From assembly GCA_024642705.1 (NCBI GenBank), contig JAHEAQ010000058.1:1-32760 (forward strand): a stretch of DNA of 32,760 nucleotides. Direction: 5' to 3'. Positions 1 through 6,123 of the stretch are shown here, one piece after another; within the stretch, counting starts at the first letter, position 1; each line of letters starts with the position of its first letter. The position numbers and the translations under genes are program-made. Below the pieces are notes generated by a model. The model saw only the letters and a list, made by a program, of their open reading frames with translations. It was not told the DNA's origin and searched no databases. Origin of the DNA: Bacteroidota bacterium. GTDB taxonomy: Bacteria > Bacteroidota > Bacteroidia > Chitinophagales > Saprospiraceae.

Positions 1-756
1 AAGTATTTAAAGTATGCTATTGGTGAAATTGTGCTTGTCGTGATTGGAATTTTAATTGCTCTTTCCATAAATACTTGGAATGAGGCGAGAAAAGAAGCTA
101 AAGTAGAAAAGCAATACATGATAAGCTTACTTAGTGACTTGACCAAAGACAGAAGTAATCTTATACGCAATGTGGAATTTGGGCCAATACCTGTAATTTA
201 CAATGACTCACTTTTTTCCGAGTTACAAAAAAGACCGCTACAAGGAAGGGAGAAAAGAATCTATCATTTTTTCCTTCTGTACACTAATGGAATTCTTATT
301 ACTTATCATGATAGAACAATATCTCAACTAAGAAACTCAGGAGGCTTTGGAATGATTCAAAAACAGGAAATTTCTGATGCGGTCCTGGATTATGATGTTC
401 ATATGAGGGAATCAATAAGATTCAGTGAAAGTAGTTGGAGCAGTCATCTTATAAATAACGATATTCTACTTAATGATAAAATGTATGAACTATATAGGGT
501 GGAGCATCTGAAGGAAAGCGCAATTGTACATAAAGAAGATATGAATAAGGTTGCTTATCCAAATGATTTGAAATTGCTGAGCTATGATGACTTCGATATT
601 AAGCTTACTTTGAATTCAATGTCCAAAGTTCGAAGGGTTGATGAAACCAATTATAAAAGAACGGTTCAGGCACTAAACATGAATATGAAACTGGATTCAT
701 TAATTCGAAATGAATATTTGCAAATGGATGAGAAAACTAGCATAATTCATGATTGA
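1..756 (+). CDS. DUF6090 family membrane-anchored protein, 5' truncated by window edge (array gene 1)
   Basis: The reading frame is open from base 1 and ends at TGA 754-756, giving 251 residues. It begins inside the family's conserved head (KYLKYAIGEI, then a membrane helix VLVVIGILIALSI and the NTWNEAR motif), so roughly 20 N-terminal residues including MIKFFR lie before the window. After the helix comes a helical, charged domain of about 200 residues with no catalytic motif that I recognise. DUF6090 proteins occur in Bacteroidota, often in tandem; their function is unknown. The other five copies follow on the same strand. An internal GTG at 31 could be mistaken for a start, but the conserved head continues upstream of it. 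Family assignment is confident; function is not known. Confidence 0.88.
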   Translation, partial: KYLKYAIGEIVLVVIGILIALSINTWNEARKEAKVEKQYMISLLSDLTKDRSNLIRNVEFGPIPVIYNDSLFSELQKRPLQGREKRIYHFFLLYTNGILITYHDRTISQLRNSGGFGMIQKQEISDAVLDYDVHMRESIRFSESSWSSHLINNDILLNDKMYELYRVEHLKESAIVHKEDMNKVAYPNDLKLLSYDDFDIKLTLNSMSKVRRVDETNYKRTVQALNMNMKLDSLIRNEYLQMDEKTSIIHD

Positions 757-870
757 GTGTATCTTGGAGTTTTAATAATTAAAAACGAAAGACTAACATA
801 TGACACATATAAGCCATTAAAACAGCTCATATACAACCTGCTTCGCTTAATTATGACATACTAATAACCA

Positions 871-912
871 ATGATAAAATTTTTTAGATGCGCGAATGAT
901 CTTGAAAAGTGA
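871..912 (+). pseudogene. Abortive DUF6090 start stub (MIKFFR + 7 codons)
   Basis: ATG at 871 begins MIKFFR, the signature first six residues of this family, then reads CANDLEK and stops at TGA 910-912. It lies about 130 bases before the true start of array gene 2. The same kind of stub occurs at 3198-3218 and 4957-4977. It looks like the beheaded start of an ancestral next gene, interrupted directly after codon 6 by the spacer element. Confidence 0.6.
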
Positions 913-1042
913 GTAATTAATCCGCAGGCAAAATGGCAGCGACATTTTAGGTTACGAACCGAGCGCACATCGCGAGGATGGGTTGCCGACCTTAAAGAGA
1001 GTAAACCGCGGAAACAGATGGACAGGCAAAAACACATACTAC
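887..1042 (+). repeat. Spacer element of the DUF6090 array, copy before gene 2
   Basis: This segment is clearly GC-richer than the surrounding DNA. It starts with GATGCGCGAATGATC, related to ATGAGCGAACGATC at 3213 and ATGAACGAACGATG at 11014. It contains GAACCG followed by a short GCG/CGC inverted repeat and GAGGATGGGTTGCC, matching GAGGATGGGATTGCC before gene 6. It then has GACCTTAAAGAGAGTAAACC, related to GACCTTCAAGAGAGTAAATC before gene 4. It encodes no convincing protein, although a frame through it is open into gene 2 (ATG at 983). The boundaries are by eye. Confidence 0.6.
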
Positions 1043-1822
1043 ATGATTAAGATTTTTAGACGAATTAGATTCGATCTTATGGAGAAAAACAAAACTGGAA
1101 AGTATATTAAATATGCTGTTGGTGAAATTGTGCTTTTAGTTATCGGTATCTTAATAGCACTCCAAGTTAATAATTGGAACGAGAATCGAAAAAATTTGAT
1201 ACAGGAAAAATTTATTCTCGAACGTCTAAGCGTAGATTTGAATTCAGATTTGGATTTACTTTCATACCAAATTGACAAGGCAAGTTTATTTTTAAAACAG
1301 TATAAGTTTTGTACTGAGGTTCTTTTGGATGAAAGACAAACTACACGTGAAACGTTTATTGAAAACCTAAGTTCGATATTGACGATATTATACTTTAATC
1401 AAAACCGAACTACCTTTGACAATATTGTAACTTCTGGGCAAATGGAATATTTGCAAAATCAAAAATTAGCAGATTCTATTATTAAATATTATACTGAAGG
1501 AAGTAATATTGGTTGGGATTCAGGCTTAATAGAGTACACAAGGAATATTTTTGCTCCCTACATGTTAAAATTTGATCATAATCCACAGGTTCCAGAGACC
1601 AGTTACAGAGCTCAAGCTTCCAAAGAATTTACAGAAATTGATTATACAAAATCGTCTGTCAAGCCTAAAAGTATAGATGACTATAAGAATGATGTATTTA
1701 TTCTAAATATGTTACGCAACAAAATTTATTTGATGGAAGGTCAGCTTATGGAGTATGAAAATTTAAAGAATATTATAAAACAGCTAGTTGAGCAAATATC
1801 CAATGAGTTGAATAAAAGTTAA
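1043..1822 (+). CDS. DUF6090 family membrane-anchored protein (array gene 2)
   Basis: A 259-residue protein. I take ATG 1043 because it gives MIKIFRRIRFDLMEKNKTGK, the family's normal N-terminus. An in-frame ATG at 983 would add 20 residues translated from the repeat spacer and is probably not used. A short basic cytoplasmic head is followed by a single membrane helix (about residues 27-46, VLLVIGILIALQV), the NNWNENRK motif, and a ~200-residue domain predicted helical and rich in charged residues. The motif 'SGQMEYLQNQKLADSIIKYY' around the middle is typical of the family. The protein is probably held in the inner membrane by its N-terminus. Function unknown. Gene 1 ends 286 bases upstream; the trailer repeat follows downstream. 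Confidence 0.87.
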   Translation: MIKIFRRIRFDLMEKNKTGKYIKYAVGEIVLLVIGILIALQVNNWNENRKNLIQEKFILERLSVDLNSDLDLLSYQIDKASLFLKQYKFCTEVLLDERQTTRETFIENLSSILTILYFNQNRTTFDNIVTSGQMEYLQNQKLADSIIKYYTEGSNIGWDSGLIEYTRNIFAPYMLKFDHNPQVPETSYRAQASKEFTEIDYTKSSVKPKSIDDYKNDVFILNMLRNKIYLMEGQLMEYENLKNIIKQLVEQISNELNKS

Positions 1823-2045
1823 ATAATACACTTTCTAAAAAATAAGTAGCACAACAACGGTAACCATTGCACAACCCCGATTAAGTAGAAAGATTTCAAA
1901 AATTGCTGATACCTGGCTTCTTTTAAGCTGTTTTTAGCGTAGTGATTTTATAATATATTCATTTGAAATATAGGATTTGAATGCCATGTGAGACATTTAA
2001 TAAAGTAAATAATTGCGGAATGAGCGCTTATTTCTGTATTTCTTG

Positions 2046-2223
2046 TTAAGATTGGAATTTCCAATTGCCCAGTCAAGATTCTTTGTGGTTTTCTTACGTT
2101 TTATCACGCTTCATTTTTGATGAGGGAACTTTATAATTTTGAAGGCCATAATCCCCTAAGAAATCTAACAAAACGCGTTAACCTTCATTCTTCAGATTTG
2201 GCCGAATAAAATGGATCAAAAAA
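2046..2223 (+). repeat. Trailer direct repeat, copy A
   Basis: This 178-base stretch matches 5866-6043 in the same orientation. By eye there are about 15 mismatches over the last 162 bases (roughly 90% identity) plus one small indel near the start. Both copies lie downstream of a DUF6090 gene (genes 2 and 6) and bracket genes 3-6. The longest shared runs include AGAAATCTAACAAAACGCGT and the bases just after it. A reverse-strand frame through copy B is broken by stops in copy A, so I do not regard it as coding. Confidence 0.85.
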
Positions 2224-2240
2224 GGTATTCATTTTTCCAC

Positions 2241-2256
2241 GGCAAATTAATTTGCC
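2241..2256. repeat. Perfect 16-base palindrome
   Basis: GGCAAATTAATTTGCC reads the same on both strands with no loop. It sits between trailer copy A and the leader of array gene 3. It has no T-run beside it, so it is not an obvious terminator; a dimeric-regulator site is possible but unproven. Confidence 0.4.
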
Positions 2257-2328
2257 TTGCTAACCTTTGCCTTTGCAACAAAATGGTTAACTTAGATTAA
2301 TGACCAAAAAAAAGCGAATAGATAATCA

Positions 2329-2376
2329 ATGACTTACAGAACATTAGTTGGAATTATTGAAACTACTAAACAATGA
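2329..2376 (+). pseudogene. Possible fossil 3' end of a DUF6090 gene
   Basis: The frame reads MTYRTLVGIIETTKQ and stops. Its last bases, ACTAAACAATGAT, equal the end of array gene 5 (which ends ITNTKQ) including the overlapping ATGA. As at gene 5, the stop overlaps an ATG (2373), but here the MIKFF start is lost and the leader block GATAAATCC follows at once. I infer a gene end left by deletion; it is short, so this is tentative. Confidence 0.4.
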
Positions 2377-2448
2377 TAAATCCATCCTTTATAATGAAGG
2401 AATCGAGGCTCCCGCCGAGTATGGGATTGCCTATAAATATTTGATAGC
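2375..2448 (+). promoter_or_regulatory. Conserved leader block before array gene 3
   Basis: These 74 bases match 5010-5083 before gene 6 with about six differences. The last part (ATGGGATTGCCTATAAATATTTGATA) also occurs before gene 4 at 3426-3451 with one change. A short frame MKESRLPPSMGLPINI (2394-2444) stops four bases before the gene 3 ATG. The block probably supplies the transcription or translation start for each gene, but no exact Bacteroidota promoter box is visible. Confidence 0.5.
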
Positions 2449-3201
2449 ATGATTAAATTTTTTAGAAAAATACGATACAACCTTATAGAGAAAAACAAAA
2501 CTGGCAAGTATCTTAAATATGCAATCGGAGAGATTATTTTGGTAGTGATAGGAATATTAATTGCGCTTTCAATCAATAATTGGAATGAGAACAGAAAAAT
2601 CCAGGAAAATGAAATTACTATTTTGGAGCAATTAAATACAGACCTTAAGAAAAATCTTGAGGAGTTGGTTGAAATAAAAAGCATATTTACGCAATCAGAA
2701 AATAACTCCAAATCTTTTTTATTATTTCTAAGCTCAGAGAAAAGTAATACAGATTCCATTTCTGCATGGTTAAAAGAGATAAGTAGAAATCCCATTTTTA
2801 ATAATGCAAACACAGCTTACAAAAACCTAGAAAATAGTCTCAATAAAATCATTTCTAATGATTCTTTAAGACTCCGTATTACACTGATGTACGAAAAAGA
2901 GTTTAGAAACATTGATGTTCGTGAAAATGGCTACAAAACACAATTTTACCCTGAGTTTAAAAAACATCAAAGAGAAAATTTTACAATGACTACAGAGGTT
3001 TCAAAAGACGGTAAAGAAATAATATTCAACTATGACAGACCCAAGAATATTGAAAATTTAAAAGAAAATGATCTCTTTAAAAACTCACTGATAGATATGT
3101 ATAATTTTACTAAACTTAGAATTAATTTTTTGACTTTGACTGAAAATAAACTACATGTTTTAATTAAAGATATTGATCAAGAAATTGAAAGATTAAAATG
3201 A
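2449..3201 (+). CDS. DUF6090 family membrane-anchored protein (array gene 3)
   Basis: A 250-residue protein starting MIKFFRKIRYNLIEKNKTGK, with one membrane helix (about residues 27-46, ILVVIGILIALSI) followed by NNWNENRK and a lysine- and glutamate-rich helical domain. The start is fixed by the family N-terminus and by the conserved leader block ending directly before it. Thirty-five bases of its 5' region (GAGAAAAACAAAACTGGCAA and onward) are identical in gene 6, suggesting recent duplication or gene conversion of the head. The stop overlaps the ATG of a start stub (ATGA, 3198-3201). The protein is probably an inner-membrane protein with a large soluble domain; function unknown. Confidence 0.88.
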   Translation: MIKFFRKIRYNLIEKNKTGKYLKYAIGEIILVVIGILIALSINNWNENRKIQENEITILEQLNTDLKKNLEELVEIKSIFTQSENNSKSFLLFLSSEKSNTDSISAWLKEISRNPIFNNANTAYKNLENSLNKIISNDSLRLRITLMYEKEFRNIDVRENGYKTQFYPEFKKHQRENFTMTTEVSKDGKEIIFNYDRPKNIENLKENDLFKNSLIDMYNFTKLRINFLTLTENKLHVLIKDIDQEIERLK

Positions 3202-3218
3202 TAAAATTCTTTAAATGA
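3198..3218 (+). pseudogene. Abortive DUF6090 start stub (MIKFFK stop)
   Basis: ATG 3198 overlaps the stop of gene 3 exactly as gene 5 overlaps gene 4, and reads MIKFFK followed by TGA 3216-3218. The spacer element (GAGCGAACGATC) begins at the stub's stop. It looks like the start of the original downstream gene, cut off by insertion or recombination. Confidence 0.6.
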
Positions 3219-3453
3219 GCGAACGATCCCGAAGGGTGAAGGTCTGGGAGACCTTCAAGAGAGCGAACCGGCACGGATGGGGGGCGGAATTCTGGTTTGC
3301 AAAACAAAATGAAGGTCTGGGAGACCTTCAAGAGAGCGAACCGGCACGGATGGGGGGCGGAATTCTGGTTTGCAAAACAAAATGAAGATTTGGGAGACCT
3401 TCAAGAGAGTAAATCACGAAGGCAGATGGGATTCCCTATAAATATTTGATAAT
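3216..3453 (+). repeat. Spacer element before gene 4 with 73-bp tandem duplication
   Basis: A GC-rich spacer. Unit 1 (3237-3309) and unit 2 (3310-3382) are identical 73-base direct repeats by eye; a partial, diverged third unit runs from 3383 to about 3430. Each full unit opens with a hairpin AAGGTCT-GGG-AGACCTT (3239-3255 and 3312-3328), followed by GAGAGCGAACCG and GGATGGGG. The third unit encodes a 19-codon frame (3382-3441) MKIWETFKRVNHEGRWDSL that ends 12 bases before gene 4. The end of the spacer carries the TATAAATATTTGATA leader also seen before genes 3 and 6. Confidence 0.8.
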
Positions 3454-4227
3454 ATGATTAAGTTTTTTAGACACATACGTCAGCGATTACTGACTGAAAA
3501 TAAATTCAATAAATATCTGGTTTATGCTATTGGTGAAATTGTACTTGTTGTTATAGGGATATTAATTGCTCTTCAAATAAATAATTGGAATCAAAACAGA
3601 ATTAACACTGGTAAACAACAGGACTATTTATTGGGACTTAAAAATGATTTAGAAATACAAATCCGTCTTTTTGATTTTTCAGATCAATTTTTTGACCGCA
3701 TAATTGTTGAAGGAGAATCTATTTTGGCAGATTTTAGTTCATTAGGGAAGTTAACAGAAATTGATAGTATAAATAGTAAGTTGACTACCTTAATGTATAC
3801 CAAACAATATCCTGAAATTACAACTACTTTTAATGAATTAAATAGTACAGGACAATTCAACTTAATAAAGGAAAAATCAATTCGATCTGAAGTAATTCGA
3901 TATTATCAAAGAACTGAGTATGATAAAACCGCAATTGATGGAAATATAAATAATGTTATTTACACTCAAATATTTCCCATTATCAAATCCATGGTTGTTA
4001 TACATCCAGAAAATTTTGGATTTGAGAATAACAAGATAAATTTAATGGAAAATTTGAAAACAACCTTTGAGCATAATTTGAATGATTCAATAAAGGAATT
4101 TGAATTGTTAAATGCAATTAGTTTACGAATTATTATTGCTAAAAGTGACAAAAATAAAATCCGGGATTCAAAAAGTCAAGCTGAACAGTTGCTTACTCTT
4201 ATTAATTTAGAAATCAACAATGATTAA
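3454..4227 (+). CDS. DUF6090 family membrane-anchored protein (array gene 4)
   Basis: A 257-residue protein beginning MIKFFRHIRQRLLTENKFNK, with the usual single membrane helix (about residues 27-46, VLVVIGILIALQI) and NNWNQNR. The following domain carries the family-type middle motif FNELNSTGQFNLIKEKSIRS and YYQRTEY. The stop TAA (4225-4227) lies inside gene 5, whose ATG is at 4220, an 8-base overlap. This is the only junction in the array without a spacer and probably shows the ancestral, translationally coupled arrangement. No enzymatic motif is visible; function unknown. Confidence 0.88.
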   Translation: MIKFFRHIRQRLLTENKFNKYLVYAIGEIVLVVIGILIALQINNWNQNRINTGKQQDYLLGLKNDLEIQIRLFDFSDQFFDRIIVEGESILADFSSLGKLTEIDSINSKLTTLMYTKQYPEITTTFNELNSTGQFNLIKEKSIRSEVIRYYQRTEYDKTAIDGNINNVIYTQIFPIIKSMVVIHPENFGFENNKINLMENLKTTFEHNLNDSIKEFELLNAISLRIIIAKSDKNKIRDSKSQAEQLLTLINLEINND

Positions 4228-4960
4228 ATTCTTTAGACATATAAGGAGAAACCTTATGGAAACAAATAAAATTGGTAAATACTTCAAATACGCTATTGGT
4301 GAGATTGTATTGGTCGTCATCGGGATATTGATAGCACTACAGCTTAATAATTGGAATGAAGCTAGAAAACTAAATGATAACCAATTAGCCTATTTGGACA
4401 ATTTAAAAAAAGAGGTGATTCAAAACGATAAGGAGTTAAAAATAAAAATTGACCAACATAAGATCTTAGACGATAATCTCATTGAATTAGCAAGCTTGAT
4501 GGACCCTAACCCTTTCCCAATCACAAGAAGCAAATTAGACACCTTAGTCATTGATATGACCTTTATGCCTGTATATAATCCTATAAAAACATTTACTAAT
4601 TCTGATAATCTTCAAACAATTGAAAATACTGAACTTAAAAAGTTAATTTCACTATGGAATTTTGAACTAGAAAGTTACGCCTATGACACTAAGATAATAT
4701 ATGATCTTTACTATAATGCCATATACCCTTTTTTAGAAGAAAATTACCAACTTAAAACTTTGTCTTATAATCGATTAAGCGCAAATCCTAGTCGCTTTCC
4801 CGTTAATGCTCCAAAATTATTATCAAGTCCCGTTTTCGAAAATCAAGTATCAATGAAATTGATTAATAATGGAAACGCTTATGAACAGTTATTGGTTCTT
4901 GCAGAGCTGCACCAAAAAATTATTAAACTTATAGACCAAATCACAAACACTAAACAATGA
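4220..4960 (+). CDS. DUF6090 family membrane-anchored protein (array gene 5)
   Basis: A 246-residue protein with N-terminus MIKFFRHIRRNLMETNKIGK, a membrane helix (about residues 27-46, VLVVIGILIALQL), NNWNEARK, then a long helical domain ending LHQKIIKLIDQITNTKQ. The start overlaps the end of gene 4 by 8 bases, suggesting translational coupling. Its own stop overlaps the ATG of a start stub at 4957. Genes 4 and 5 differ strongly after the NNWN motif although their heads are nearly the same, so the soluble domains probably bind or sense different things. That last point is inference. Confidence 0.88.
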   Translation: MIKFFRHIRRNLMETNKIGKYFKYAIGEIVLVVIGILIALQLNNWNEARKLNDNQLAYLDNLKKEVIQNDKELKIKIDQHKILDDNLIELASLMDPNPFPITRSKLDTLVIDMTFMPVYNPIKTFTNSDNLQTIENTELKKLISLWNFELESYAYDTKIIYDLYYNAIYPFLEENYQLKTLSYNRLSANPSRFPVNAPKLLSSPVFENQVSMKLINNGNAYEQLLVLAELHQKIIKLIDQITNTKQ

Positions 4961-4977
4961 TTAAATTTTTTAGATGA
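4957..4977 (+). pseudogene. Abortive DUF6090 start stub (MIKFFR stop)
   Basis: ATG 4957 overlaps the stop of gene 5 and reads MIKFFR then TGA 4975-4977. The real gene 6 starts 107 bases further on, again with MIKFFR. This is the third example of the same stub-spacer-restart arrangement. Confidence 0.6.
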
Positions 4978-5009
4978 CAGAATGGTTTTTTGAAACAAAA
5001 ATGAAAGAA

Positions 5010-5083
5010 GATAAATCCCTCTTTTATAATGAAGGAACTGAGGCTCCCGCCGAGGATGGGATTGCCTATAAATATTTGATAAC
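5010..5083 (+). promoter_or_regulatory. Conserved leader block before array gene 6
   Basis: These 74 bases are about 92% identical by eye to 2375-2448 before gene 3. They contain GAGGCTCCCGCCGAGGATGGG and end in CCTATAAATATTTGATAAC directly before the ATG. A 16-codon frame MKELRLPPRMGLPINI (5029-5079) stops four bases before the gene start. Confidence 0.5.
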
Positions 5084-5827
5084 ATGATAAAGTTTTTTAG
5101 AAGTATTAGAAAGGATCTTATGGAGAAAAACAAAACTGGCAAGTATCTTAAATATGCTTTCGGAGAAATTGTTCTTGTAATGATTGGAATATTATTAGCA
5201 TTGCAAGTCAATAATTGGAACGAGAATCGTAAGAATAGGGCAACACTGTCTGGCTATACAGAATCCTTAATCAAGGACTTAAAACAAGACACAATTATAT
5301 TAAACGAACAGATTCACTTTGCCTTAAGTGACAATGAAATTCTGCAAAATTTAATTGAAAGGCTATCCAGCCCCAAGGCCAATGAGGATACTTTAATTAA
5401 AATAGTAAGAAACGAATTGCCCTCTCTCTTCAAAACATTTAGGCCCTTGAATGTGAATACTTTGCTCGCCATGCAATCTAATGGGACTCTTGAATATTTT
5501 GATGAAACCACCTATGATTATTTAATTGATTTGCAAACCGTTCAAACATTAAGGAGCAGTATCATCAAGACACAAATAAATGACCATAATCTTAAATTTC
5601 AAGAGATGATGTCAAAATATTCAATTGGAGAATTTAAAGTGCTAAGCGGGCCATTAACAGAAAAGGCCTGGTCAAACTTAGACCCCGACGATCTATACAG
5701 AAGCGTGGAAAGTTTTATAGCATCACGCAAGTGGATGAATGATAAAGGAAATATCAATAGGGAATTAATAATGGCTGCAACCGAAAAAGTACTCAATCAA
5801 TTAATTGAGATCCAAAACTATAAATAA
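5084..5827 (+). CDS. DUF6090 family membrane-anchored protein (array gene 6)
   Basis: A 247-residue protein starting MIKFFRSIRKDLMEKNKTGK, with a membrane helix (about residues 27-46, VLVMIGILLALQV), NNWNENRK and a helical domain containing NTLLAMQSNGTLEYFDETTY, the family's middle motif. It is the last gene of the array. Its 5' region shares a long identical stretch with gene 3, and it is preceded by the same leader block. Trailer repeat copy B follows the stop after about 40 bases. It faces uvrA tail to tail. Function unknown. Confidence 0.88.
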   Translation: MIKFFRSIRKDLMEKNKTGKYLKYAFGEIVLVMIGILLALQVNNWNENRKNRATLSGYTESLIKDLKQDTIILNEQIHFALSDNEILQNLIERLSSPKANEDTLIKIVRNELPSLFKTFRPLNVNTLLAMQSNGTLEYFDETTYDYLIDLQTVQTLRSSIIKTQINDHNLKFQEMMSKYSIGEFKVLSGPLTEKAWSNLDPDDLYRSVESFIASRKWMNDKGNINRELIMAATEKVLNQLIEIQNYK

Positions 5828-5865
5828 CGAAAGCACAACATTAGTTGTCGTTGCACAACCTCTAA

Positions 5866-6043
5866 TTAAGATGAAGGATTTCCAATTGCCCAACCAAGAT
5901 TCTTTGTGGTTTTCTCGCGTTTTATCACACTTCACTTTTGATGGGGGAAATTGATATTTTTGAAGGCCATAATCCGCAAAGAAATCTAACAAAACGCGTT
6001 AACCTTCATTCCCCAGATTTGGCCGAACAAAATGGATCAAAAA
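5866..6043 (+). repeat. Trailer direct repeat, copy B
   Basis: The second copy of the 178-base repeat at 2046-2223, in direct orientation about 3.8 kb away. Here the upstream GCACAAC...GCACAACC motif (5832-5860) joins the repeat directly, whereas copy A has some 165 extra bases between them. Recombination between the copies would remove genes 3-6. Confidence 0.85.
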
Positions 6044-6123
6044 TGCCAGCAAAACTAGATTCTTTGGTATTTCCTTTCCTTAATTCTATTTGACTGTGTG
6101 CAACGTTATTTCTTTCTTTTTTT

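Larger units (their letters stand above)
1823..2448. other. 626-base gap: trailer repeat, palindrome, gene fragment and leader block
   Basis: I see no complete gene. In order it holds a GCACAAC...GCACAACC motif pair (1850-1875) also present after gene 6; a segment of about 165 bases (1886-2050) absent from the second trailer; trailer repeat copy A (2046-2223); a perfect 16-base palindrome (2241-2256); a likely fossil 3' end of a DUF6090 gene (2329-2376); and the 74-base leader block (2375-2448) that precedes gene 3. Confidence 0.7.

Noticed and set aside
983-1042. An upstream in-frame ATG extending gene 2 by 20 residues.
   Set aside because: The extension is translated from the repeat spacer, and all paralogues start at the MIKFF-type methionine.
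2334-2813. A 159-codon reverse-strand open frame overlapping DUF6090 gene 3 (similar reverse frames lie over genes 2 and 6).
   Set aside because: It is the antisense shadow of the conserved head. The same pattern recurs over other copies only because the sense sequence is conserved, and it matches no known protein type.
3237-3430. Repeated units before gene 4 considered as a CRISPR array.
   Set aside because: The units are directly adjacent without unique spacers, there are only two to three, and no cas genes are present.
5801-5992. A 63-codon reverse-strand frame through trailer repeat copy B.
   Set aside because: The homologous stretch in trailer copy A carries two stop codons in the same frame, so the repeat is not kept as coding sequence.
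1-6043. The array considered as part of a prophage, conjugative element or transposon.
   Set aside because: No integrase, transposase, phage structural gene or attachment-site signal was seen, and housekeeping genes follow directly.
1850-6110. GCACAAC...GCACAACC motifs and the ATCTAAC...GTTAACC pair in the trailers considered as integron attC sites, with DUF6090 genes as cassettes.
   Set aside because: GCACAAC breaks the RYYYAAC consensus, the second pair is only seven bases apart, no attC-like folded arm is evident and no integrase gene is in the window.
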